A stretch of 64,000 bases of DNA, from positions 1,860,001-1,924,000 of the forward strand of contig NZ_JAFBCL010000001.1 of assembly GCF_016907655.1 (NCBI RefSeq). Reading direction: 5' to 3'. The stretch comes from Saccharothrix algeriensis (GTDB lineage Bacteria > Actinomycetota > Actinomycetes > Mycobacteriales > Pseudonocardiaceae). Of the stretch, positions 45,526 to 53,732 are shown piece by piece. Made by a program: the position numbers and the translations under genes. The notes beneath the pieces are model-generated. The model ran no database searches, had not been told where the DNA came from, and worked only from the letters and a program-made list of their open reading frames with translations. Numbering within the stretch: the first letter of the stretch is position 1; the number at the start of each line of letters is the position of its first letter.

Positions 45526-46499
45526 CCTCCCTCGCGGCGCGCGCGGCCTCGCCGGGCTCGCGCATCGTCGGGCTGGGCAGCTACCAACCCGAGACGGTCG
45601 TCACCAACCACGACCTCGCGCAGACCATGGACACCAACGACCAGTGGATCCGGGAGCGCGTCGGCATCGTCAGCCGCCGGTTCGCCAAGCCGGACGAGTC
45701 GCTGGTCGACATGGCGGTCGAGGCGGGCGCGAAGGCCGTCGCCGACGCCGGGCTCGCGCCCACGGACGTCGACGCCGTGCTGGTCGCGACCTGCACCATG
45801 CCGTCGATGATCCCCAACGCCGCGGCCCAGGTCGCCGAGCGGATCGGCGTGACGGCCGCCGCCGCGTTCGACCTCAACGCCGCGTGCGCGGGCTTCTGCT
45901 ACGCCCTGGCCACGGCCTCCGACCTGGTCCGCGCGGGCACCGCCCGGCACGTGCTGGTGATCGGCGCGGAGAAGCTCACCGACTGGGTGGACCCGACCGA
46001 CCGGTCCACCGCGATCATCTTCGCCGACGGCGCGGGCGCGGCGGTCGTCGGCCCGGCCGACGAGCCGGGCATCGGCCCGGTGGCCTGGGGCAGCGCGGGC
46101 GAGCTGGCGGACATGATCCAGGTGGCCGACCGGCACTCCCACATCACCCAGGAGGGCCAGGCGGTCTTCCGCTGGGCGACCACGCAGATCGCGCCCATCG
46201 CGCTGCGGGCGGTGGAGCTGGCCGGGATCGCGGTGTCCGAAGTGGACGTCTTCGTGCCCCACCAGGCGAACCTGCGGATCGTGGAGGCGATCGCGAAGCG
46301 GTTGCGCGCCAAGGGAGCCCGCGAGGACCTCGTGGTCGCCCGTGACATCGTGGACTCCGGCAACACGTCCTCGGCCTCCGTCCCGCTCGCGCTGGACCAC
46401 CTGCGCGCGGCGGGCGAGGTGCGCGGCGGGGACGTCGCGCTGCTCGTCGGCTTCGGGGCGGGGCTGTCCTACGCCGGGCAGGTCGTCCGACTGCCGTGA
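45522..46499 (+). CDS. fabH: Beta-ketoacyl-ACP synthase III
   Basis: FabH condenses an acyl-CoA starter with malonyl-ACP; in actinobacteria branched starters from IlvE-linked pathways are common. The 325-residue product has the catalytic Cys in 'LNAACAGFCYALATA', His in 'VFVPHQANLRIVEA' and Asn in 'GNTSSASVPLALD'. The GTG overlaps the fabD stop by four bases. M. tuberculosis lacks fabH at this position, whereas Streptomyces has it, so the operon here is of the Streptomyces type. Confidence 0.95.
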   Translation: MTSLAARAASPGSRIVGLGSYQPETVVTNHDLAQTMDTNDQWIRERVGIVSRRFAKPDESLVDMAVEAGAKAVADAGLAPTDVDAVLVATCTMPSMIPNAAAQVAERIGVTAAAAFDLNAACAGFCYALATASDLVRAGTARHVLVIGAEKLTDWVDPTDRSTAIIFADGAGAAVVGPADEPGIGPVAWGSAGELADMIQVADRHSHITQEGQAVFRWATTQIAPIALRAVELAGIAVSEVDVFVPHQANLRIVEAIAKRLRAKGAREDLVVARDIVDSGNTSSASVPLALDHLRAAGEVRGGDVALLVGFGAGLSYAGQVVRLP

Positions 46500-46560
46500 C
46501 CAACACCAGACTCCGGTGGGACACCCCAGCCGGCGGGAAGCACGAAGGAAGGGATTTTCA

Positions 46561-46800
46561 GTGAGCAACGAGGACATCCAGAAGGGGCTCGCCGAGATCG
46601 TCGAGGAGGTCGCCGGCGTCGAGGCGGCCGACGTGTCGGCCGACAAGTCCTTTGTGGACGACCTGGACATCGACTCGCTGTCCATGGTGGAGATCGCCGT
46701 GCAGGCCGAGGACAAGTTCGGCGTGAAGATCCCGGACGACGAGCTGGCCAACCTCAAGACCGTGGGCGATGCGGTCAACTACATCGCCAGCCACGCATGA
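46561..46800 (+). CDS. acpP: Acyl carrier protein
   Basis: This 79-residue ACP carries growing fatty acyl chains on a phosphopantetheine attached to the Ser in 'DLDIDSLSMVEIAV'. It is acidic and ends 'VGDAVNYIASHA'. The GTG follows GAAGGGATTTTCA with an adequate ribosome site. The stop overlaps the fabF start (ATGA). It is the carrier for FabD, FabH and FabF and the octanoyl donor for LipB. Confidence 0.97.
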   Translation: MSNEDIQKGLAEIVEEVAGVEAADVSADKSFVDDLDIDSLSMVEIAVQAEDKFGVKIPDDELANLKTVGDAVNYIASHA

Positions 46801-48032
46801 CCGCTGACAACGACGTCGTCGTCACCGGGCTGGGTGCCACCACCCCGCTCGGTGGCGACGTCGCCACGACCTGGGATGCGCTGCTCTCCGGCCGCAGCGG
46901 CGTCACGCCGCTGGACACCGAGTGGGCCGCGAAGTTCGAGCTGCCGGTGCGCATCGCCGCGCGGCTCGCGGTCGAGCCCACCGAGATCCTGCCGCGCGTC
47001 GAGGCGCGCCGGCTGGACCGCTGCGAGCAGGTCGCGGTGGTCGCCGCCCGCCAGGCGTGGGCGGACTCCGGGCTCGGCGACGGCGGTGTCGACCCCGAGC
47101 GGCTGGGCGTGGTCGTGGGCACGGGCATCGGCGGCGCGATGACGCTGCTGGACCAGGACGACCTGATCGAGACCGTCGGGTTGCGCAAGGTGTCCCCGCT
47201 GACCGTCCCGATGCTCATGCCCAACGGCCCGGCCGCGCACGTCGGCCTGGACCTGAAGGCGCGGGCGGGCGTGCACGCGCCGGTGTCGGCCTGCGCGTCC
47301 GGCGCGGAGGCCCTGGCGTGGGCGTGGCGGATGCTGCGCGCCGGCGAGGCCGACGTGGTCGTGGCGGGCGGCGCGGAGGCGTGCATCACCACGATCACCA
47401 TGGCGGGCTTCATCCAGGCCCGGACCATGAGCACCCGCAACGACGACCCGGAGCGGGCCTCCCGGCCGTTCGACGTGGCCCGGGACGGCTTCGTCCTCGG
47501 CGAGGGCGCCGGGATCATGGTGCTGGAGCGCGCGGAGTTCGCCCGCGCGCGCGGGGCGCGGGTCTACGGCAGGCTCGCGGGCATCGGCACCAGCTCCGAC
47601 GGCCACCACATCACGGCGGCGGACCCGGAGGGCATCGGCCAGTCCCGGGCCATCGCGGCGGCGCTGCGCAGCGCGGGCGTCGACCGGGTCGACGTGGGCC
47701 ACGTGAACTGCCACGCCACGTCCACCCAGGTGGGCGACGTGATCGAGCCGCAGGCGGTGCGCCGGGCGATCGGCGACCACCCGGTGCTGACCGCGCCGAA
47801 GGGCAACCACGGCCACCTGCTCGGCGCCTCGGGCGCCGTGGAGGCGATCACCACCCTGCTGTCGGTGCGCGACGGCGTCGTGCCGCCGACGCTGAACCTG
47901 GAGGACCAGGACCCGAAGGTGCAGCTGGAGGTCGTCACCGGCGAACCGCGCAAGGTCGACCTGACCGCGGCGGTGAACAACTCGTTCGGGTTCGGCGGGC
48001 ACAACGTCTCGCTGGTCTTCACCAACGCCTGA
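46797..48032 (+). CDS. fabF: Beta-ketoacyl-ACP synthase II
   Basis: FabF elongates acyl-ACP chains. The 411-residue product has the catalytic Cys in 'PVSACASGAEALAWAW', the His residues in 'VNCHATSTQVGD' and 'KGNHGHLLGASGAVEA', and the C-terminal 'VNNSFGFGGHNVSLVF'. In place of the usual Gly-Thr-Ser-Thr the sequence reads Ala-Thr-Ser-Thr. It is the last gene of the fab operon and is followed by a terminator. Confidence 0.96.
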   Translation: MTADNDVVVTGLGATTPLGGDVATTWDALLSGRSGVTPLDTEWAAKFELPVRIAARLAVEPTEILPRVEARRLDRCEQVAVVAARQAWADSGLGDGGVDPERLGVVVGTGIGGAMTLLDQDDLIETVGLRKVSPLTVPMLMPNGPAAHVGLDLKARAGVHAPVSACASGAEALAWAWRMLRAGEADVVVAGGAEACITTITMAGFIQARTMSTRNDDPERASRPFDVARDGFVLGEGAGIMVLERAEFARARGARVYGRLAGIGTSSDGHHITAADPEGIGQSRAIAAALRSAGVDRVDVGHVNCHATSTQVGDVIEPQAVRRAIGDHPVLTAPKGNHGHLLGASGAVEAITTLLSVRDGVVPPTLNLEDQDPKVQLEVVTGEPRKVDLTAAVNNSFGFGGHNVSLVFTNA

Positions 48033-48083
48033 GCGGGAGCGCCCGGCGTGCGCGGGAACGCCCCGCGGCAGGGGCGGTCCCCC

Positions 48084-48124
48084 GCCGGCAGGGCCGCTTT
48101 CCCCAGGGGGGCGGCCCTCCCGGC
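48084..48124. terminator. Terminator between fabF and the convergent hypothetical gene
   Basis: GCCGGCAGGGCCGC pairs with 48111-48124 (one C-C mismatch) around a 13-base loop, and can serve both sides. Confidence 0.7.
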
Positions 48125-48128
48125 GTTG

Positions 48129-48698
48129 TCAGCAGGCGGCGGACTGGGAGCTGGAGCCCTCGGTGCCGAAGTCGACGCGCAGCGAGCCGCCCTCGGCCTG
48201 CAACGGGTAGACCACCCGCCACGCGATGCAGTCCACCGGGAGGTCGGCCGGCGCCTTGGCGACGTCCTGGGTGCTGACGAACGACATCAGCACGCGCAGG
48301 CGGGTCGGTGAGACGGTCTCCACGCGGTGCACCTGGATGGTGCCGTCGCGGGAGGACTCGTAGTCGGACTCCCAGCGGGCGCGCGGGGTGCGGTTGACGC
48401 GCTCCTCGGTCACGGTCCCGGCCCACCGGTCGTAGTCGTGGGCGTTGATCGCGTCGAAGTGGCTCTGGAGCACCTCGCGGACGCGCTCGCCGTCGGGGTG
48501 CAGGGCCGCGTCGATGCTCAGCTGCACGGCGGGGCTGCCGGGCTGGGCCTCGCGCGGCACGGGCGAGGCGGAGGGCACGGCGATCCGGTCGCCGACGGCC
48601 TGCGCGGGCCGGTGGTAGGCGTCCCGGGCCAGCACGCCCGCACCCGCGGTCAGCGCCGCCACCACCAGCACGGCGGGCAGCAGGAACCGGGACGACAC
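48129..48698 (-). CDS. Secreted/anchored hypothetical protein
   Basis: I do not recognise a named family. The 189-residue product has an N-terminal hydrophobic anchor (FLLPAVLVVAALTAGAGVLA), a Pro/Ser linker and a C-terminal part that looks NTF2-like ('LQSHFDAINAHDYDRWAGTV' and 'HRVETVSPTRLRVLMSFVS'). Two cysteines near the end may pair. GTG 48698 is chosen because it directly precedes the signal; an ATG at 48737 is also in frame. Confidence 0.65.
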   Translation of the reverse strand: MSSRFLLPAVLVVAALTAGAGVLARDAYHRPAQAVGDRIAVPSASPVPREAQPGSPAVQLSIDAALHPDGERVREVLQSHFDAINAHDYDRWAGTVTEERVNRTPRARWESDYESSRDGTIQVHRVETVSPTRLRVLMSFVSTQDVAKAPADLPVDCIAWRVVYPLQAEGGSLRVDFGTEGSSSQSAAC

Positions 48699-49185
48699 GG
48701 CGACGAGCGTGCCACACGGCCGGCGACGGGCGCACATCACCCGGACGGGGTAGCCGCGAACCCCATCCGTGCGGTCCCCGGCGCTCGCGACCAGCAGCCA
48801 TAAATGCCCGGACCCCATTTTCGCACCCTTCCGGACCACCGGTCGGCCTATTCGGACGCACTACGCGGGATAATCCCCCGACAGGAGCAGCGGCACCGGC
48901 CGGACCGCACAACGGCGGAGTTTCCGGCGGCTTTGCCGGAAAACCGCTGCGCAGCCCGTGAACGATCCCGTGCCGTGTGGTGACAACGCCCTCGAAGGAC
49001 TACCCGGAGCAGCGTCAAACCTGGCGAACGGGTGAACCTGTTGATACTGATGACACCGAAAGTGCTGGTGACCGCAGTCCACGCCATCACGAATGGAGCA
49101 CCCGACTCCCCGATCTGGTGGATGGCGCCCGCTCGCCGGCCATGCGGGAATATGCCGGTCGAGAACAGCCGAGGAGGCGATCAAC
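48699..49185. other. Non-coding stretch before the lanthipeptide operon
   Basis: This 487-base gap is less GC-rich than its surroundings. It holds an inverted repeat (48921-48942), a GATAAT at 48869, a TTGATA at about 49040 and the GAGGAGG ribosome site of lanKC (49171-49177). It should carry the operon promoter, but I cannot place it with confidence. No gene is supported. Confidence 0.5.
48921..48942. promoter_or_regulatory. Inverted repeat upstream of lanKC
   Basis: TTTCCGGC and GCCGGAAA flank six bases, about 240 bases before lanKC. It could be a regulator-binding site for the operon or a stem-loop. Confidence 0.4.
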
Positions 49186-51717
49186 GTGGATCTCCGCTAT
49201 GAGGCTTACTGCTTCGCGGACCGCCTCTTCTACGATGTGCAAAGCACTTCCGAAACCGCCGACGACGATTTCTCGCGGGCCCTGCCCCCGCTGCCCGCGG
49301 ACTGGTCGCAGACCGACCTCACGATCTGGCGCTACCTCCAGCCGGCCGGGGCGCGGCTGCCCGAGCAGGGCTGGAAGATCCACGTGTCGGCCACCGTGCG
49401 CAACGCCGGCGAGGTGCTGCTGACCGCCTACGACTACCTGGTCGAGCGCCGCATCCCGTTCAAGTACCTGCGCACCCGGGGGATCGTGCTGGCGCGCAAC
49501 TCGAAGTACGCGCCCCGGGAGGCCAGCGGCAAGCTGATCACCGTCTACCCGGCCGACGAGGCCCAGCTGGCGACCGTCCTGCGCGAGCTGGACGCGCTGC
49601 TCGCGGGCAGCCCGGGCGCCTACATCCTCAGTGACCTGCGGTACGGCGCGGGCCCCCTGTTCGTGCGCTACGGCGGGTTCGTGGAGCAGTGGCTGGAGGT
49701 CGAGGGCAAGCGGGTGCTGGCCATCGCCGGCCCGGACGGCGCCCTGGTGCCCGACCGGCGCAAGCCCACCTTCCAGGTGCCGGACTGGGTCACCCTGCCC
49801 GCCTGCCTGGAGGAGCACCTGGCCGCGCGGCGGGCGGGCGACGCCGAGTCCTTCCCGTACCGGGTGACGCAGTCGCTGCACTTCTCCAACGGCGGCGGCG
49901 TGTACCGGGCGACCCGCCGGTCCGACGGCGCGCAGGTGGTGCTCAAGGAGGCCCGGCCGCACGCGGGCCTGGACCGGGAGAACGTCGACGCGGTGGCCCG
50001 GCTGCGCCGCGAGCACGACGTCCTGACCCGGCTGGCCGGCGTGCCCGGCGTGCCGGCGGTGCACGAGCGCTTCACCGCGTGGGAGCACGAGTTCGTGGCG
50101 ATGCAGCCGGTGCCGGGCCGCCCGATCGGCCAGTGGCTCGGGCAGCACTACCCGCTGACCCACCACGAGGTCGGCGACGTCGCCGGCTACGCCGAGCGGG
50201 CGCTGCGGATCGTCGCGGCGGTCGAGCGGATCGTCGACGACGTGCACCGGCGCGGCGTGGTGTTCGGCGACCTGCACCCGCTCAACGTGCTGGTGGACGA
50301 CGACGACTCGGTGTCGCTGATCGACTTCGAGCTGGCGTTCCCGGTCGAGGAGGACCGCAGGCCGACGCTGGGCTCGCCCGGGTTCCAGGCGCCGCCGGAC
50401 CGGTCCGGGTTCGGGATCGACGAGTACGCGCTCGCCGCGCTGCGGCTGTACGTGTTCCTGCCGCTGAACGCCGTGGTCGAGCTGGCCCCGGTGAAGCTGC
50501 GCACCCACGTGGAGTTCATCCGCCGCCGCTTCGGCCTGCCCGACGAGTACTGCGACGGCATCCTGGCGGTGCTGACCCCGCGGGTGGACCCGCCCGCCGC
50601 GGTCGCCACCCCGCTGGACGAGCCGCGGCCGGACTGGGCGGTCGTCCGCAAGTCCGTCGCCGCCGCGATCCTGGCCAGCGCCACGCCGCACCGCACCGAC
50701 CGGCTGTTCCCCGGCGACGTCGAGCAGTTCGAGGTCGGCGGCGCGTGCTTCGCCTACGGCGCGGCGGGCGTGCTGCACGCGCTGGACGCCGCCGGCGCGG
50801 GCCGCTACCCGGAGCACGAGCGGTGGCTGCTGGACTCGGTGCGCCGCGACCCGCCGAAGGAGGCCGGCTTCTTCACCGGCGCGCACGGCATCGCGCACGT
50901 GCTGGAGAACTTCGGCTACCACGACGAGGCCGACGAGCTGGTCCGCGCCTACGCCGAGCTGCTGCCCGCCACCGGGGACCACGGGCTCAACTCCGGGCTG
51001 TCCGGGGTGGCCCTGAACCTGCTGCACTTCGCCCGCGCCCGCGCCGACGAGACCTACGCCGCGCAGGCGGTGCGGCTGGGCGAGCGGCTGCTGGGGATGC
51101 TGGCGGACGCGCCGCCGCCCGGCGACAAGGCCCGCGCGGGCCTGCTGCACGGCTGGTCCGGCCCGGCGCTGCTGTTCACCCGGCTGCACGAGCGGAGCGG
51201 CGACCGGCGCTGGCTGACCGCCGCCGAACGCGCGCTGGAGCGCGACCTCGCCGAGTGCACGACCGCCCTGGACGGCTCGACGCAGGTCCGCGACGGCAAC
51301 TTCCGCACCCTGCCCTACGTGGGCGTGGGCAGCGCGGGCATCGCGCTGGCGCTGGCCGAGTTCGCGCGGGTCGCGCCGGGCGCGGCGTGCTCGGCCCGGC
51401 TGCCCGAGCTGCTCGACGGCCTCACCGGCGAGTTCGTCATCCAGCCCGCCCTGGCGCTGGGGCGGGCGGGCCTGCTGGCCGCGCTCGCCCACGGGGGCGG
51501 GTCGCGCGCGGCGGTCGACCGGCACCTGGGCGCGCTGGCCTGGCACGCCGTGCCCTACCAGGAGGGCCTGGCGTTCCCCGGCATCCAGCTGCGCCGGCTG
51601 TCGATGGACCTCAACACCGGCGGGGCGGGCGTGCTCGTGGCGCTCGCGTCCGCCGTGGACGGCAGGCCCGTGCTGCCGTTCCTCTCGGCTCCGGCCCACC
51701 CGGGTCGGTCGCAGTAA
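49186..51717 (+). CDS. lanKC: Class III lanthionine synthetase (RamC/AmfT-like)
   Basis: LanKC phosphorylates Ser residues of a precursor peptide, eliminates the phosphate and cyclises the product. The 843-residue protein has an N-terminal lyase region ('GWKIHVSATVRNAGEVL', about 62-78), a kinase domain (Lys254 in 'VVLKEARP', 'GDLHPLNVLV' with Asp362, 'IDFELAF' with Asp380) and a C-terminal LanC-like domain ('TGAHGIAHVL', 'GLLHGWSGPALL'). No Cys-Cys-His zinc triad is seen in that domain, as expected for class III. GTG 49186 follows GAGGAGG by eight bases. It is first in the operon with its precursor 30 bases downstream. Confidence 0.95.
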   Translation: MDLRYEAYCFADRLFYDVQSTSETADDDFSRALPPLPADWSQTDLTIWRYLQPAGARLPEQGWKIHVSATVRNAGEVLLTAYDYLVERRIPFKYLRTRGIVLARNSKYAPREASGKLITVYPADEAQLATVLRELDALLAGSPGAYILSDLRYGAGPLFVRYGGFVEQWLEVEGKRVLAIAGPDGALVPDRRKPTFQVPDWVTLPACLEEHLAARRAGDAESFPYRVTQSLHFSNGGGVYRATRRSDGAQVVLKEARPHAGLDRENVDAVARLRREHDVLTRLAGVPGVPAVHERFTAWEHEFVAMQPVPGRPIGQWLGQHYPLTHHEVGDVAGYAERALRIVAAVERIVDDVHRRGVVFGDLHPLNVLVDDDDSVSLIDFELAFPVEEDRRPTLGSPGFQAPPDRSGFGIDEYALAALRLYVFLPLNAVVELAPVKLRTHVEFIRRRFGLPDEYCDGILAVLTPRVDPPAAVATPLDEPRPDWAVVRKSVAAAILASATPHRTDRLFPGDVEQFEVGGACFAYGAAGVLHALDAAGAGRYPEHERWLLDSVRRDPPKEAGFFTGAHGIAHVLENFGYHDEADELVRAYAELLPATGDHGLNSGLSGVALNLLHFARARADETYAAQAVRLGERLLGMLADAPPPGDKARAGLLHGWSGPALLFTRLHERSGDRRWLTAAERALERDLAECTTALDGSTQVRDGNFRTLPYVGVGSAGIALALAEFARVAPGAACSARLPELLDGLTGEFVIQPALALGRAGLLAALAHGGGSRAAVDRHLGALAWHAVPYQEGLAFPGIQLRRLSMDLNTGGAGVLVALASAVDGRPVLPFLSAPAHPGRSQ

Positions 51718-51747
51718 CCCGTTCCCCCGATGATCCAAGGAGTCGAC

Positions 51748-51909
51748 ATGGAGTTCATCCTCGACCTGCAGGACCTGGAGACGCCCGAGGTCCAGGCCAA
51801 CGCGATGGCCAGCGGCGGCAGCAGCGGCGGCGGCGGCAGCACGACCGCCTCCAACGCGTCCCTGCTGCTCCCCTGCAGCCACTCCACCGTGAGCCTGATC
51901 CTCTGCTGA
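51748..51909 (+). CDS. SapB-type class III lanthipeptide precursor
   Basis: This 53-residue peptide is preceded by AAGGAG. The leader has the LDLQ motif (residues 5-8, then DLETPE) that class III synthetases recognise. A Gly/Ser linker (residues 22-31) separates it from the core. The core has two cyclisation motifs: S35-x2-S38-x4-C43, with Pro before the Cys, and S46-x2-S49-x3-C53, where the Cys is the last residue. SapB (RamS/AmfS), as I recall, has two S-x2-S-x3-C motifs with hydrophobic residues between, as here. A surface-active, morphogen-like product is inferred. Confidence 0.93.
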   Translation: MEFILDLQDLETPEVQANAMASGGSSGGGGSTTASNASLLLPCSHSTVSLILC

Positions 51910-51929
51910 CCAGCGCCGCGCTGAGCAGG

Positions 51930-51964
51930 GGGTGAGCGGCGCAGGCGAAGTGCGCCGCTCACCC
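51930..51964 (+). terminator. Intercistronic hairpin (attenuator) in the lanthipeptide operon
   Basis: GGGTGAGCGGCGCA and its exact complement form a 14-bp stem around a 7-base loop, 20 bases after the precursor stop and 98 bases before the first transporter gene. It probably reduces read-through so that more precursor than transporter is made, or protects the precursor mRNA 3' end. Confidence 0.7.
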
Positions 51965-52061
51965 GACCACACGAGGGTCCGGCGGCGGTCTCCCGGCTCC
52001 ACCCGGGCGGCCGACGCCGGGCCCTCGCCCATGATGCGCCCCGCGAACCGCTGGAGCACCG

Positions 52062-53732
52062 ATGCTGCTGAGAACGGTCGTCCTGCGCGACCCGCGCTGG
52101 CTGCTGCTGGCGGTCAACGCGCTGCTGGCCACCACCGCCGGCCTGCTGCTGCCGACCGCGCTGGCCGCCGCCGTGGACTCGGCGCTGGGCGGGCGGGCGG
52201 ACCCCGGCGCGGTGCTGTGGCTGGTCGGGCTCGCGGGCGTGGAGGTGGTGGGCGACGCGGTCGGCGTCGTCCTGGCGGCGGCGATCACCGCGCGCGGCAC
52301 GGCGTGGCTGCGCCGCCGGCTGACCTCCCGCCTGCTGGAGTCGGGCCACCCCGGCCGGTTCGAGGCCGGTGACGCGGTCAGCCGGCTGACCGGTGACGGC
52401 GCGATCGCGGGCGGGTTCGCCGTGCTGCTGGTCAACCTGGGCGTCACGGTGCTCACGGCGTGCGGCGCGGTGGTCGCGCTGGCGCTGCTGGACTGGCGGC
52501 TCGCGGCGGTGTTCCTGCTGAGCCTGCCGCCGGCGCTGCTGCTGGTGCGCTCGCACCTGAAGCTGACCACCGAGGACGTGACCACCTACCAGGAGGTCTC
52601 CGGCGAGCTGTCCGCGCGGCTGCTGGACGCCGTCGGCGGGCTGCGCACGATCGCCGCGTCCGGGCGGGCCGACCAGGAGGCGGCGCGGGTGCTGCGCCCG
52701 CTGCCCCGGCTGGCGGCGGCGGGCGTGGGGATGTGGCGCACCCAGGCGCGGATGATCTGGCGGGCCGGGCTGCTGCTGCCCGCCGTGGAGCTGGCCGTGC
52801 TGACCGCCGCCGGGTTCGGGGTGGTCGCGGGCCGGCTCAGCGTCGGCGACGTGCTGGCCGCGCTGGGCTACGCGGGGCTGGGCATGGCCGTGGTGGGCCA
52901 GGCGACCGTGCTGACGGCGCTCCAGCGGGCCCGCGCGTCGGCCGCGCGGGTCGACGAGGTGCTGACCGCGCCGGGAGTGGCGGACCCGGCCGGGCGGGAG
53001 CCGGCGGGACGGGAGCCGGTCGAGCGGGACCTGGTCGAGCAGGACCCGGCCGGGCGGGAGCCGGTCGAGCGGGAGCCGGTCGCGGTCGGAGCGGTCGAGC
53101 TGCGCGGTGTGTCGGTGGCCGGGGCCCTGCACGAGGTGGACCTGCTGGTGCCCGCCGGGGCGTTCCTGGCCGTGGTCGGGAGGTCCGGCGCGGGCAAGTC
53201 GGCGCTGGCGGCGGTGATCGGCGGGCTGACCGAGCCCGCCGCGGGCCGGGTGCTGCGCGGCGGGTCGGTCGGCTACGCGTTCGAGCGCCCGGCGCTGCTC
53301 GGCGCGACCGTCGCGGACGCCGTCGGCTACGGCACGTCCGCCGGGCGGGACGAGGTGCTGGCCGCGTGCCGCGCCGCGCAGGTCCACGACGTGGTGGTGC
53401 GGCTGCCCGCCGGCTACGACACGCCGATGGCCGACACGCCGCTGTCCGGTGGCGAGGCGCAGCGGCTCGGGCTGGCGCGGGCGGTCGTGCGCGACCCGGC
53501 GGTCCTGGTGCTCGACGACGCGACGGCCAGCCTGGACACCGTGACGGAGTCCACCGTGGAGCGCGCGGTCGAGACCGCGCTGCCCGGCCGCACCAGGGTC
53601 GTGGTGACGCACCGGGCCGCGACCGCCGGCCGGGCGGACGCCGTGGTGTGGCTGGCGGACGGCCGGGTGCGGGCGGTCGCGCCGCACTCGGCGCTGTGGG
53701 GCTTCGCGGAGTACCGGGAGGTGTTCGGCTGA
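52062..53732 (+). CDS. ABC half-transporter 1 of the lanthipeptide operon (RamA/AmfB-like)
   Basis: This 556-residue protein has six membrane helices followed by an ATPase domain. Walker A is 'GRSGAGKSAL' (373-382), the signature 'LSGGEAQRLGLARA' is intact, but Walker B reads 'VLVLDDATASLD', with Asp486 where the catalytic Glu should be, and the Q-loop Gln appears to be Glu ('YAFERP'). A charged linker of PAGRE/PVERE repeats (309-341) joins the two parts. It should pair with the next gene product to export the peptide. It ends one base into the next gene. Confidence 0.9.
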   Translation: MLLRTVVLRDPRWLLLAVNALLATTAGLLLPTALAAAVDSALGGRADPGAVLWLVGLAGVEVVGDAVGVVLAAAITARGTAWLRRRLTSRLLESGHPGRFEAGDAVSRLTGDGAIAGGFAVLLVNLGVTVLTACGAVVALALLDWRLAAVFLLSLPPALLLVRSHLKLTTEDVTTYQEVSGELSARLLDAVGGLRTIAASGRADQEAARVLRPLPRLAAAGVGMWRTQARMIWRAGLLLPAVELAVLTAAGFGVVAGRLSVGDVLAALGYAGLGMAVVGQATVLTALQRARASAARVDEVLTAPGVADPAGREPAGREPVERDLVEQDPAGREPVEREPVAVGAVELRGVSVAGALHEVDLLVPAGAFLAVVGRSGAGKSALAAVIGGLTEPAAGRVLRGGSVGYAFERPALLGATVADAVGYGTSAGRDEVLAACRAAQVHDVVVRLPAGYDTPMADTPLSGGEAQRLGLARAVVRDPAVLVLDDATASLDTVTESTVERAVETALPGRTRVVVTHRAATAGRADAVVWLADGRVRAVAPHSALWGFAEYREVFG

